A DNA stretch of 35,134 nt from positions 1-35,134 of IMG/VR virus record IMGVR_UViG_3300037264_002225; one strand, written 5' to 3'. The notes under the pieces are model-generated. The model worked only from the letters and a program-made list of their open reading frames with translations, was not told the origin of the DNA and ran no database searches. Numbering within the stretch: the first letter of the stretch is position 1; every line of letters starts with the position of its first letter. The translations under genes were made by a program, and so were the position numbers. Of this stretch, positions 6,338-13,564 are shown piece after piece. Origin of the DNA: a virus.

Positions 6338-7160
6338 TGTCTTCTCCTTTCTTCGCATAATTAGGTAAGCTTAACAGTTGAAACTTTTCATCGTAGCCGG
6401 GCCAGTGACTAGCCTTTAGGCACTCGCTGTAAGTGGCTGCACCGTCTAGATACTCGCGACGACCTTGCTCGATCGACTCTTCGTCCAATGTAAAGCAAGC
6501 TGTCAAGAATGGCGCTTTCTTCTCTACTACAAAGAATGCAAAGAACCTCTTGATGCCGTCAATCTGATACAGGGCATCAATCTGCATGGCTGCTTGACGG
6601 TGATAGCCGTAGGCATAAATAGAGCGACCAAACGCTGGGATTGAGTCTGTTGTCTTCAAATCAATGATGATTTGGTCATTAAAGAAGTCAGGGCGAGCTC
6701 TTAGGCGCGTATTATATATCCCGCTGTCCCAATAAATAGACTGCTCTACTTTTCCTTCTTTGACCTTATCCCACATTGAATTGGTACGAACGGCTCTAGC
6801 GATGTCTTGTATGTCAAACCAATCTTGGGACCTAATGATTTGGCGACCCTGGGCCACATCTTCATATGTGGCATAAAGCTCTTTGCCGACCTTGGTTGTT
6901 AAGTTTACTTTCTCAGGCATAGGTAAAAAATTTTCGTGAAACTTGTCTGGCTCAAGACAGAGCATATGCACGGCTCTGCCCAGCATAAATTTGTCTTTGG
7001 TATTTTTATTGTCTTCTACCATATTGCCGACGTCGGCAATATACTCATGCCAAAACCGCTTTGGGCAATCCATTATTAGGGATATCCCAGTTGAAGATAT
7101 GCCTTCCTCTGCGTGATATTCATCGATGTTGACGTTGTCATATATACCTGGCTCTCTCAT
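6330..7160 (-). CDS. recE: RecE-like PD-(D/E)XK exonuclease
   Basis: Processive 5'-3' exonuclease that makes 3' single-stranded tails for RecT. 276 residues. Motifs of the RecE/exonuclease VIII family: H65 in GRAVH, E139 in KVEQSIYW, D158 in RARPDFF, and D167-x-K169 in IIIDLKTTD. The E. coli RecE is much longer, but its C-terminal nuclease alone is about this size. First gene of a five-gene unit with the duplicated early promoter/operator upstream and AGGGGG before the ATG, so probably expressed early. Confidence 0.88.
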   Translation of the reverse strand: MREPGIYDNVNIDEYHAEEGISSTGISLIMDCPKRFWHEYIADVGNMVEDNKNTKDKFMLGRAVHMLCLEPDKFHENFLPMPEKVNLTTKVGKELYATYEDVAQGRQIIRSQDWFDIQDIARAVRTNSMWDKVKEGKVEQSIYWDSGIYNTRLRARPDFFNDQIIIDLKTTDSIPAFGRSIYAYGYHRQAAMQIDALYQIDGIKRFFAFFVVEKKAPFLTACFTLDEESIEQGRREYLDGAATYSECLKASHWPGYDEKFQLLSLPNYAKKGEDNV

Positions 7161-7193
7161 AATTCCCCCTAGACTTTTGTTGATTGAAACGTT

Positions 7194-7209
7194 ATCCTGA
7201 AATCAGGAT
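7194..7209. promoter_or_regulatory. Palindrome ATCCTGA-AA-TCAGGAT
   Basis: Perfect 7-base arms, lying over the -10 region of the RecE promoter and 45 bases before a divergent ribbon-helix-helix gene. Likely operator for autoregulation by that protein, by analogy with Arc/CopG systems. The copy of the promoter block at 3134 lacks this palindrome. Confidence 0.5.
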
Positions 7210-7237
7210 GCATCACTTATCACTACAAGTCAATACT
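7205..7237 (-). promoter_or_regulatory. Early promoter/operator block, copy 2 (RecE operon)
   Basis: Minus-strand TTGACT (7228-7233) and CATCCT (7205-7210), spacing 17. Bases 7208-7237 are the perfect inverted copy of 3134-3163. The -10 box is poor, so activation or a different -10 is possible. Confidence 0.55.
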
Positions 7238-7253
7238 TTTTGGAGAGAAATAC

Positions 7254-7424
7254 ATGGCAAACACAAAAAAAGATCCCACAATTAAGTTCTACGTCTCAAT
7301 TGATAAAAAAATTCATGATAAGCTTGAGCAGTATGCTACTGAAAATGGTTCTCGTGTAAGTACAACCGTTAGAAAAATAATCATCGAGTTTCTTAATAAT
7401 TTAGAACGCAAAAAAGATAAATAA
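7254..7424 (+). CDS. Ribbon-helix-helix regulator (56 aa)
   Basis: Short plus-strand gene with GGAGAG seven bases before ATG. Sequence TIKFYVSIDKKIHDKLEQYA, then a turn and STTVRKIIIEFLNNLE, matches the strand-helix-turn-helix layout of Arc/CopG proteins, with a basic N- and C-terminus. It is divergent from the RecE operon, and a perfect palindrome lies between them. That is the usual layout for a small repressor controlling both directions. Exact target not shown. Confidence 0.75.
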   Translation: MANTKKDPTIKFYVSIDKKIHDKLEQYATENGSRVSTTVRKIIIEFLNNLERKKDK

Positions 7425-7503
7425 CCAGTATTTATTCGCGGTAAAACTGATAAAATAGAAATCCCATTTGGGGTAAAGGATTGCCTCATGAAAGGGGCAG
7501 GGA

Positions 7504-7692
7504 ATGCTTAGCTTGATTTTTGCCAACGATGAATTTACTAATGAGATGCAACTAGAGATGTCAAAAATTCTCCTTGTTTTTATTGAGGCCAATAAACACC
7601 TATTTTCTCCAAGAATCTTGGAGGCGATCGAAAGGCTGCGCTCAGAAATTGAAGCCCATGAGATTCAAAATCTAACTAAATTGATAAATTAA
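7504..7692 (+). CDS. Small helical protein of unknown function
   Basis: 62 residues, helical and acidic, no cysteines. GGGGCAGGGA precedes the ATG. It follows the ribbon-helix-helix gene by 79 bases on the same strand and abuts the convergent gene at 7693. No family recognised. Confidence 0.5.
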   Translation: MLSLIFANDEFTNEMQLEMSKILLVFIEANKHLFSPRILEAIERLRSEIEAHEIQNLTKLIN

Positions 7693-7995
7693 TTATTTTT
7701 TCTGCTTAGGTTGCAAATAATTATAACTATATCCTATGACAGGCGGCTTATTTGCCAAGGCTTCGTCTTTTACCTTTCTCCAATAAAGCATGGGCGCACT
7801 ATCTTCGGTCTTAACCCCATCTATATCAATTTTTGGCAACGCAGGCTTACGCTTATGCGTGAAAGCGGTATTGATTGAACCAATTGTTAAAGGTGAAGGA
7901 GGGCGCGGACTTCCCGCGGCCTTTAAAGGCGGCGACCCATTTGGCGACTGGCACGGTGCCTTTGATGTATCTAAAGACTCTTTGGTAGCTGACAT
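7693..7995 (-). CDS. Pro-rich small protein
   Basis: 100 residues. The N-terminal half is rich in Pro, Ser and Lys (SPPLKAAGSPRPPSPLTIGS) and looks disordered. The C-terminal part has aromatic residues (MLYWRKVKDEALANKP, YSYNYLQP). AAGGAA precedes the ATG, which lies 25 bases inside the lipoprotein gene. Such an overlap recalls spanin gene pairs, but this ORF has no membrane anchor. Function unknown. Confidence 0.55.
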   Translation of the reverse strand: MSATKESLDTSKAPCQSPNGSPPLKAAGSPRPPSPLTIGSINTAFTHKRKPALPKIDIDGVKTEDSAPMLYWRKVKDEALANKPPVIGYSYNYLQPKQKK

Positions 7996-8192
7996 TCTAG
8001 TTCCTTGACTCTTTTTTCGAGTCTCTTAAGTTTATTCTCGGTTAATTGGTCCTTAAAGACCCTAGAGAAATGCTCATTCTGTTGAATGCAATATTCGCAA
8101 GACTCTTCAGACCAATAAGCCGGGTGAGTAGCGCAGCCAGGAATTACTATCATGACCGCAAGACACATCATAACAAGCATAACGTAGTTCAT
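7971..8192 (-). CDS. Small putative lipoprotein
   Basis: 73 residues. An N-terminal hydrophobic stretch (MLVMMCLAVMIVIPGC) ends in a lipobox-like IPGC near residue 20, with Pro at a position usually taken by a small residue. The mature part is a short charged coiled coil. This fits an outer-membrane lipoprotein such as an Rz1-like spanin or a superinfection-exclusion lipoprotein. GGGGG lies before the ATG. It belongs to a minus-strand group with two other small genes of possible lysis role. Confidence 0.6.
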   Translation of the reverse strand: MNYVMLVMMCLAVMIVIPGCATHPAYWSEESCEYCIQQNEHFSRVFKDQLTENKLKRLEKRVKELECQLPKSL

Positions 8193-8221
8193 AAAACCCC
8201 CAAACTTAGTAACTAGCTATA

Positions 8222-8725
8222 TTAAGTATAGGAGGTTTTTGCAATAGCGTCCTTGAAACAAGAAAATGCTTTATGAAGGAATTGTATTGCGGCAAAAACC
8301 CAAAGGTCATGGGTATCAATCTGAGCCGTTTGCAACTCCGAGGGGGCATTGTATCCAACCATAATATGAAAAGCTTCGGTTTCTATTCTTGTCTGAACTG
8401 TATCCAAAAACATTTCATTTTCTGATATTAATATCTTTCCATCTTTAGCTTCAGTTTTTTCAAATAGATTTAAATCTTTTATCTTTTTCGCAAGTTCTTT
8501 GCCTGTAAGGTGAGCGCGTTGCGGATAAGTTTCTATGGCCTTAATGTAACAATCAAAGTAAATATTTAAAAACACATAGCCTTGCAACAACTTAATTTGA
8601 TTGTATTCTTCGGAATCAAATTTCCTGATGGATTCAACAGAAACCTTCCTCAAATCTTTCAGGGCGTTTATCGCGAAAATTTCATATTGTTCGAATTCTT
8701 TTTCATATTTAATTTGGCTATTCAT
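8222..8725 (-). CDS. Helical protein of unknown function
   Basis: 167 residues, mostly helical, soluble, one Cys pair far apart. A central GKELAKKIKDLNLFEK stretch and a C-terminal aromatic part (DLWVFAAIQFLHKAFSCFKDAI) are its only features. GGAG lies eight bases before ATG, inside the end of the 42-residue membrane peptide gene, so the two are coupled. No family recognised. Confidence 0.6.
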   Translation of the reverse strand: MNSQIKYEKEFEQYEIFAINALKDLRKVSVESIRKFDSEEYNQIKLLQGYVFLNIYFDCYIKAIETYPQRAHLTGKELAKKIKDLNLFEKTEAKDGKILISENEMFLDTVQTRIETEAFHIMVGYNAPSELQTAQIDTHDLWVFAAIQFLHKAFSCFKDAIAKTSYT

Positions 8726-8846
8726 TATCGCTCCAATCTTTGGTTGCTTTGTAACACAACCTACAAATCACATAAGCCATGCCGCATAAGAAGCCACCCA
8801 TGAAGGCGGCAACAATAGTGGCATAGAACTGGAAATTTATCATCAT
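8718..8846 (-). CDS. 42-residue membrane peptide
   Basis: Single hydrophobic helix (FYATIVAAFMGGFLCGMAYVI, residues about 7-27) followed by a basic then acidic tail. AAGGAA precedes the double ATG, and the stop lies eight bases inside the next gene. One short helix with a charged tail resembles small holins such as pinholins, and its neighbours include a lipoprotein. Holin identity is inference. Confidence 0.6.
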   Translation of the reverse strand: MMINFQFYATIVAAFMGGFLCGMAYVICRLCYKATKDWSDNE

Positions 8847-8924
8847 GGCTTTTCCTTGGCTTCGCATAATACACATTACAACTAAGTCAGTTCGCTATGA
8901 GTCAGGAATTTAACATAATCGATA

Positions 8925-9059
8925 TTATGCGAAATCATATGTTTTCAGAAGCATAATGTTTTTGTTTTTCTCTCCTGAATCCCAGTTCATAAATTGATAT
9001 TCAACTACAATTTCAGAATTAATGTTTAATATTGCAGTTAAAAACGCACTCAAAGTCAT
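8925..9059 (-). CDS. 44-residue hypothetical protein
   Basis: Begins right after the terminator at 9076-9104 and has AAGGGG seven bases before ATG. The protein (MTLSAFLTAILNINSEIVVEYQF to the end) has a mixed strand pattern and no motif. The good ribosome site is the main support. Its transcript would need read-through or a promoter inside the terminator region. Confidence 0.45.
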   Translation of the reverse strand: MTLSAFLTAILNINSEIVVEYQFMNWDSGEKNKNIMLLKTYDFA

Positions 9060-9075
9060 TATCTTACCCCTTAAT

Positions 9076-9104
9076 AAAAACGCCCGGCAACCTTTTAACC
9101 GGGC
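9076..9104 (-). terminator. Intrinsic terminator of the small-protein operon
   Basis: Stem GCCCGG (9082-9087) / CCGGGC (9099-9104), followed on the minus strand by GTTTTTATT. It begins inside the last codons of the gene ending at 9095. Confidence 0.8.
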
Positions 9105-9463
9105 AAACCTGTTTTGTCTATAAAGTCAAAATCATAAACCAGAAGTTCTTGAAAATACTCCGTCATTCCATGCTGCTTGCCAATAATTTCAGGAACGCCC
9201 AATTGAAATATATTATTAGCGTAATCCTTTAATAAAAAAGTTCTAAGTAATTCCCAGCTCTTATCGTTTAAAATATATCCCACCTCTTCATCAGAGGCAT
9301 AGGAATTAATCCAGAATCGCTGACCGATTCTATGCTTAATGGGAAAATCAATTGATATTTCTTTTCTTATAATAGGTTGAAATGGCTCTGGAGCTTCATA
9401 GCGCCAGCTTGGGATCATTGGCTGATCCATATATCTCATGGTAAACCTTGGAATATTTTTCAT
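9095..9463 (-). CDS. Hypothetical protein, last of four-gene operon
   Basis: 122 residues, mixed composition with many Trp, Tyr and Pro in the N-terminal half (MRYMDQPMIPSWRYEAPEPF) and a globular C-terminus. ATGA overlap with the upstream gene. Its stop lies in the terminator stem. No family recognised. Confidence 0.65.
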   Translation of the reverse strand: MKNIPRFTMRYMDQPMIPSWRYEAPEPFQPIIRKEISIDFPIKHRIGQRFWINSYASDEEVGYILNDKSWELLRTFLLKDYANNIFQLGVPEIIGKQHGMTEYFQELLVYDFDFIDKTGLPG

Positions 9464-9849
9464 ACCTCAGACTCGGCAAGCTTGACCAGAATTGAATGCT
9501 TGAAATAATGCTGAATATTTTGAATGGCAACTTTCTTCTCTTCTTCGGTAGCCTCACACTTCTCTATCATAGTTAATACCTCTCGCATTACCATGTCGAC
9601 GAACGAGAAGATGGCCATACAGACCTCTTCATGGTTAAATCGTTCCGTACTGGCAAGCAAATAAAATACCCTTTCAAGAACCATTGAAGCTGGAAAAACC
9701 GCCTTATTAAGAATCGGTAAGTTCTCTGAAGTTTTCTTGGTCGTTTCAAAATATTCCAATAAATTAAATTTAAGCGATTGACTCATTGGAACCTTTTCGA
9801 ACTCTGTTGTCACTATCTCGTTGTTAGTGCCCTCTACTCTCATGCTCAT
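9460..9849 (-). CDS. Helical hypothetical protein
   Basis: 129 residues, predicted helical after a short N-terminal tail. Start overlaps the upstream stop by four bases (ATGA) and its stop overlaps the next start in the same way. No cysteine cluster or known motif. Probably an early protein by operon position. Confidence 0.65.
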   Translation of the reverse strand: MSMRVEGTNNEIVTTEFEKVPMSQSLKFNLLEYFETTKKTSENLPILNKAVFPASMVLERVFYLLASTERFNHEEVCMAIFSFVDMVMREVLTMIEKCEATEEEKKVAIQNIQHYFKHSILVKLAESEV

Positions 9850-10133
9850 TCCCTTTGCAACTGAATCTTAACTTTTTTTCCCTTATTTACGGCCAGGTCT
9901 TCAACCTCGTTCTTTAAGCAATCCCAGCATTGTATCTGTGGCTTTACGCCGTTAGCGGTCCATTCCTTTTCTTTATTTAGCTTTGTGTATGTGTACCACA
10001 TCTGATTTTTGCAGCCCGGGCAGTTAACTCGATATGATTCTGTCAAACCAAGATCGTCTGGGGGCGCAATTGGATAATCTTTTACCGGGACGCCAGGAAT
10101 AATGCAAATTCGGCGCGGTTCTTTTTTTTCCAT
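9846..10133 (-). CDS. Zinc-ribbon protein
   Basis: 95 residues with CPGC near residue 38 and CWDC near residue 72, a four-cysteine zinc ribbon, and a basic C-terminus (NKGKKVKIQLQRE). Likely binds nucleic acid or a host protein such as RNA polymerase; that is a family-level guess. Coupled by overlap to both neighbours. Confidence 0.7.
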   Translation of the reverse strand: MEKKEPRRICIIPGVPVKDYPIAPPDDLGLTESYRVNCPGCKNQMWYTYTKLNKEKEWTANGVKPQIQCWDCLKNEVEDLAVNKGKKVKIQLQRE

Positions 10134-10525
10134 CAGTTTTCAGCCGATGAATTGAGGGTTAGATATTTTTTAAAGTTTTCGATAGTCAGCTCAGAATCTA
10201 TGGAGTTTTTAAAAATACGGAGAGCCTCTTCTAGTGGTTTTTCATCTTTCAATCTTAAAAGCATTATGAATAATGCAAACATTTCAGCGCAGAGAAATCT
10301 CGCCGTTTGAGTTGACCAGGTGCAAAGAAAGCCATGCACAATATGTGGCTTTGGATCTTCTTCGCGTTTATTAAGCTCTGTATCCAGTAGCGCAAGAAGA
10401 TTCATTGCAATATCACCCAATTCGTTCTTAATGCTTTCAGACGATGATTGAGCATGCTTTATTATAATTTCGTTCAAGCGAATGAAGGTTTCGTCTTTTA
10501 TGCCGAGTTGTTCGTGATCTTTCAT
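10133..10525 (-). CDS. Helical hypothetical protein, first of four-gene operon
   Basis: 130 residues, helical, with a hydrophobic segment (FLCAEMFALFIMLLRL) in the middle that may pack in a bundle. CTGGAGAG precedes the ATG. Divergent from the replication gene, so probably early. The operon promoter must lie in 10526-10640 but no strong match was found. Function unknown. Confidence 0.65.
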   Translation of the reverse strand: MKDHEQLGIKDETFIRLNEIIIKHAQSSSESIKNELGDIAMNLLALLDTELNKREEDPKPHIVHGFLCTWSTQTARFLCAEMFALFIMLLRLKDEKPLEEALRIFKNSIDSELTIENFKKYLTLNSSAEN

Positions 10526-10781
10526 TAACTCTCCAGATTGAGTTTGATCTATGTCTTTGTATTTGTAGTCTTTCTCCGATTGACGTACCTACATCGAATC
10601 GATTACCGTGTACTTTCGCGTTTGGAAGGTTCCAAATGCAAAAAGCCCGAGATGCTAGGCTCGGGCTTTCTAATGATGTCGAAGGCTATCGATCAACAAC
10701 ACAACACGAGGTTGATTGTCTTCGATAAAAATAAATTTGTCAAGCGTCCTAGCTGCTTGACTTCTATAAGGAGACGATTCA
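10526..10781. other. Divergent intergenic region before the replication gene
   Basis: 256 bases between the minus-strand operon and the plus-strand replication gene. It holds a bidirectional terminator hairpin (10641-10669), an inverted repeat GTCAAGC/GCTTGAC (10739-10745, 10755-10761) just before the ribosome site AAGGAG, and an imperfect ATCGATCAAC/GTTGATT pair (10688-10717). A replication origin could lie here or inside the gene, but I see no iterons. Confidence 0.5.
10641..10669. terminator. Bidirectional intrinsic terminator
   Basis: Arms AAAGCCCGAG (10642-10651) and CTCGGGCTTT (10660-10669) with an 8-base loop. A T-tract follows on the minus strand (CTTTTTGC) and a short one on the plus strand. 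It insulates the small-protein operon from leftward read-through. Confidence 0.75.
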
Positions 10782-11636
10782 ATGACCCACTTAACAACCA
10801 CACAAGCTCATCCATCCGTTCATAACCAACCTTTCACAATGGTTCCCAATACAATTATTGACCACAAACAATTAAGCGCTCTTTCCAAATATTTATTAGT
10901 TTATCTTCTTAGACAAGCCCCAGGTTGGAAAACACACGACTCAGTTTTGAGGGCCGAACTCGGTGTCGGAAGAGATAAGTTAGAATTATTATTTAAAGAG
11001 CTTCGGAGGGAAGGATATGTTCGAATTTTACCAATCTTAGGAGGGGGGGGGAGGTATCTAGGGTCCAACCGTGAGTTCTCCTCTACCCCCCTTTGGCTAA
11101 ACCAAAAACCCTGTAAAAATCAGCTTCTCACCGAGGCCCCAATTTCCAGGGCTCCGGTCGACCAGGGCCCCGGTGAGCCGGGTCTGTATGTTAATAATAC
11201 TATTGTTAATAATATAAATAACAACATACAAGATACTCCGCGCGACCCCTCCCCTGTGGACAAGTCCGAGGAGCTTGTTTGTTTGTTAGAAAAAGAATTT
11301 TTGGAACAAGTGATGAGTTGGGGAGTGAACTACAAGACCGTCAAGTCTTGGGTTACACAGTTCGGGGTAGATGCACTCAGGAACAAGGTGCAAATGCTCA
11401 CAGTTGAACTTTCAAGGGGTACCGGTGTAGCGAGTAGGGGTGGATGGTTAAAACGTGCCCTGGCTGAAAATTGGCAGCCTAATGAGGTCAAGAAAAGCAG
11501 CTCTAAGCATTATACCGTCGAGGAAACCAAAGAAAAGCTTGACCTAATGTTAAACTATGATGCTGCAACACTTGAATCGGCACGCAGCCATATGGAAGAA
11601 ATTAAAAAGACATTGGGAATGATGAGAGGTATCTAA
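10782..11636 (+). CDS. Replication initiation protein with winged-helix domain
   Basis: 284 residues. Residues about 18-85 (FTMVPNTIIDHKQLSALSKYLLVYL to GREFSSTPLW) form the winged helix seen at the N-terminus of phage replisome organisers, including the pattern LSALSKYLLVYLLRQ. A disordered, Pro/Asn-rich linker follows, with a Gly run near residue 90. The C-terminal part has WVTQFGVDALRNKV, then GGWLKRALAENW, like primosome-type helicase loaders. Good ribosome site AAGGAG. The origin often lies inside such genes. It is the only large plus-strand gene. Confidence 0.75.
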   Translation: MTHLTTTQAHPSVHNQPFTMVPNTIIDHKQLSALSKYLLVYLLRQAPGWKTHDSVLRAELGVGRDKLELLFKELRREGYVRILPILGGGGRYLGSNREFSSTPLWLNQKPCKNQLLTEAPISRAPVDQGPGEPGLYVNNTIVNNINNNIQDTPRDPSPVDKSEELVCLLEKEFLEQVMSWGVNYKTVKSWVTQFGVDALRNKVQMLTVELSRGTGVASRGGWLKRALAENWQPNEVKKSSSKHYTVEETKEKLDLMLNYDAATLESARSHMEEIKKTLGMMRGI

Positions 11637-11640
11637 ATGA

Positions 11641-11672
11641 AAAAACCCGGGCAATTCAAGACCCGGGTTCTT
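11641..11672. terminator. Bidirectional terminator between late and replication genes
   Basis: Arms AACCCGGG (11644-11651) and CCCGGGTT (11662-11669), 10-base loop. The minus strand continues with TTTTTT, so it mainly ends leftward late transcription. The plus-strand tail TTCTT is weaker and ends the replication gene. Confidence 0.8.
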
Positions 11673-11796
11673 AGCTTGGCTTCTTTGGTCTGGTCATTTT
11701 GAACGTTGATGCCGCGGGTTAGATAACGTTTCAGGGAATCTGGTTCCAGGAAGGTATCCCGCGACAAGAGCATTGTGCGCTAGAGTTGGTGATAAG

Positions 11797-12522
11797 TCAA
11801 TAAGTCTGTCTGCATGTTCGAGAACAGAATTTTCTTTGCTTGCATGGATGGCCTATAACTTCTTTCTGACATTTTAAGCATGTGTATGTCACCCTTTTCC
11901 TTTTCGACATGCACTTGCATTCGGCGCTACAAAACTTTCTTATCTTGTTTCCTCTATTGGTATGAATAAATTTATTTTTGCAAAATCCACAAACGCTATG
12001 TTTTTTCTTAACTCTATGCTCTGCAAAACATTTTCGATTACAAAAAATTGTTTGCTTTCCTTTTGGGCTTTTAATTAAACCGTCGCAGGTCTTGCAATAT
12101 ATTTTTATTGGGTTGGAAATGGCTATAATTGCGCATTTATTACTGCAGTATTTTCTTTTTCTTATTGGATAGGATGATATTTCTTTGGAGCAAACAAAAC
12201 ATTTAATAAGAACTTTATCAACCCAACTTCTCCCCCTGCTATTAATTCTTTGGGTTCTTCTGTCAGCCCACCTTACATTCTCCGGAACATAATCTGAATT
12301 GTTATCTATCCTATCCAAAGAAAGGCTTTTGGAAGGCCTTTCTCCCACGTCTTCCAAGAAATGCATAAAGCTGCCTTTCCATCTATCGCAAACCCGAATG
12401 CCTCGAGCACCATAATTTTTCCAAGATGGATGTTTTTGATTGGTGCATCTTTGAATCATTGCAACCCAGGCAATATATTCTGGCGTGCCAGACCTTGAAT
12501 GCTTTACCATTAACCTAGTCAT
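11797..12522 (-). CDS. HNH/AP2-type endonuclease with four zinc knuckles
   Basis: 241 residues. Residues about 10-95 (GTPEYIAWVAMIQRCTN, NYGARGIRVCDRW, then LDRIDNNSDYVPENVRW) match the HNH-like nucleases often fused to AP2 DNA-binding domains in phages. The rest is four tandem C2-C2 zinc knuckles, each opening with C-x-x-C and closing with C-x-x-x-C (near YCSNKC, FCNRKC, FCSAEC, FCSRTC). AGGAG precedes ATG. It sits alone between a hairpin and the late terminator. Probably a selfish homing endonuclease. Confidence 0.8.
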   Translation of the reverse strand: MTRLMVKHSRSGTPEYIAWVAMIQRCTNQKHPSWKNYGARGIRVCDRWKGSFMHFLEDVGERPSKSLSLDRIDNNSDYVPENVRWADRRTQRINSRGRSWVDKVLIKCFVCSKEISSYPIRKRKYCSNKCAIIAISNPIKIYCKTCDGLIKSPKGKQTIFCNRKCFAEHRVKKKHSVCGFCKNKFIHTNRGNKIRKFCSAECKCMSKRKRVTYTCLKCQKEVIGHPCKQRKFCSRTCRQTY

Positions 12523-12551
12523 TCCGTTCTCCTGAAAGAATAGTTTGATTA

Positions 12552-12583
12552 GCTAGCGACAATATTGTTCTATTGTCGCTAGC
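12552..12583. other. Perfect hairpin between lysozyme-like and HNH genes
   Basis: Arms GCTAGCGACAATA (12552-12564) and its complement (12571-12583), 6-base loop. No T-tract on the minus strand, so it is not a standard terminator there. It may stabilise the upstream mRNA end or be a processing site. Confidence 0.7.
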
Positions 12584-12585
12584 GT

Positions 12586-13047
12586 TTATGCTTTAACTTG
12601 TTCGAATTCCAAGTAAGCATTAAGATAGCATTTTGGCGTCGCTTTGCCTAGATACGTATTCCAATATTTTTTACAATATACCGCCATGTCGGGAATATTC
12701 GTTGGTATGGGTTCTGGGACTAGCAGATAATGAAATCGTGCCATGACGGTCGATAGAAGTAGGTTCCATTGCATGTCTTCGGCCTTAGGCTCCCTTGTCA
12801 TACTTATCAACGCAGCTATATTTGGATATTTGTTTAGGAGCTTTGGCCAATGGCCGTTGAATGTATTTCGTTCCATTTGGTAGGGCCCAAATGCGGGACC
12901 GTGCCCCATTTGCCGTAAATATTTTCCACCGTCAGTTTCATAGCCCATAGTCATAATAAGGATGTTTTCAGCCGGTTTCGAATAGGCTTGCATAAACTCA
13001 CATACGGGCTGAATAATTATTTCTCTGAATTGGTTTGAGTCGTACAT
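12586..13047 (-). CDS. Lysozyme/transglycosylase-like protein, candidate endolysin
   Basis: 153 residues. The segment MGYETDGGKYLRQMGHGPAFGPYQ (about 33-56), followed by MERNTF, follows the pattern seen in a phage family where a Glu after a hydrophobic helix is followed by YLRQ-G-GPA-G-x-x-QME. It resembles the fold start of goose-type lysozymes and lytic transglycosylases, with E36 as the likely catalytic acid. No signal peptide, so export would need a holin. GGGGGC precedes ATG. It overlaps the upstream zinc-ribbon gene by 31 bases. Confidence 0.6.
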   Translation of the reverse strand: MYDSNQFREIIIQPVCEFMQAYSKPAENILIMTMGYETDGGKYLRQMGHGPAFGPYQMERNTFNGHWPKLLNKYPNIAALISMTREPKAEDMQWNLLLSTVMARFHYLLVPEPIPTNIPDMAVYCKKYWNTYLGKATPKCYLNAYLEFEQVKA

Positions 13048-13202
13048 TTTCGCTGCCCCCTTAAACTGAATAAATATGTTTTATTACAGTTAGAACACTC
13101 AAAGCAATCAAAAGTTTCTTTTAGCGAGTGATTTGGTTTACGCGTAAGTGCGGTTTTACAATGGCAGCAATAATCTTTGTTTATTTTTTCCGAATAAATC
13201 AT
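13017..13202 (-). CDS. Zinc-ribbon protein (61 aa)
   Basis: Two knuckles, CCHC at residues 12-15 and CSNC near 36, make a small zinc ribbon with a basic surface. Its ATG overlaps the RusA stop, and its end runs 31 bases into the lysozyme-like gene. Likely nucleic-acid binding; function unknown. Confidence 0.65.
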   Translation of the reverse strand: MIYSEKINKDYCCHCKTALTRKPNHSLKETFDCFECSNCNKTYLFSLRGQRKCTTQTNSEK

Positions 13203-13564
13203 ATAATTTCTTTTATAGTAATTAGAAGCTTGCCTTTTGGAACGTTATCGCAACGTTTAACAAAGATTTGGTCAATTTGAGAATCGTTTTCAAACAGTCC
13301 TGCGAACTGCAGCGAATCAATCGATACTTTTAAAACATTATCTAAATCTCTGGCTCTTCTGTCTGGCGGATAAGCAAAAATATCAAGCGATATTCTTCCT
13401 AAAATCTTTGGACGTTTCCAAATAAACGCGAGGCCGAGTATCAATTGCTTGTACGCTCTAGCCTCGCGGGATATTAGAATCATTGTGCCAACATGTCGCC
13501 AGTATTTATTAGCGCTTGGTGGCCAGGGTAACTCTATCGGCTGCGTCTGATTACATGCAGCCAG
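13199..13564 (-). CDS. rusA: RusA-type Holliday junction resolvase (start uncertain)
   Basis: Cuts Holliday junctions and branched replication products before packaging. Conserved motifs: PPDRRARDLDN with the catalytic acids, then LKVSIDSLQFAGLFENDSQI. The only in-frame ATG (13483) would give 94 residues and lose the conserved N-terminal segment, which is readable upstream in the same frame as LPWPPSANKYWRH (about 13495-13531). The frame is open to 13579 without ATG, GTG or TTG. I extend to the CTG at 13564 as the best remaining codon. A frameshift from the upstream ORF or a sequence error is possible. Confidence 0.7.
   Translation of the reverse strand: MAACNQTQPIELPWPPSANKYWRHVGTMILISREARAYKQLILGLAFIWKRPKILGRISLDIFAYPPDRRARDLDNVLKVSIDSLQFAGLFENDSQIDQIFVKRCDNVPKGKLLITIKEII

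Noticed and set aside
10538-10825. Plus-strand ORF of 95 residues
   Set aside because: Runs through the bidirectional terminator and into the start of the replication gene; no ribosome site.
11718-11735. GATAACGTTTCA resembling the RecE leader
   Set aside because: Short match with no promoter or ribosome site around it; likely chance.
11633-11773. Minus-strand ORF of 46 residues after the AP2/HNH gene
   Set aside because: Protein-like in part, but its end is encoded by the terminator hairpin and no ribosome site precedes the ATG.
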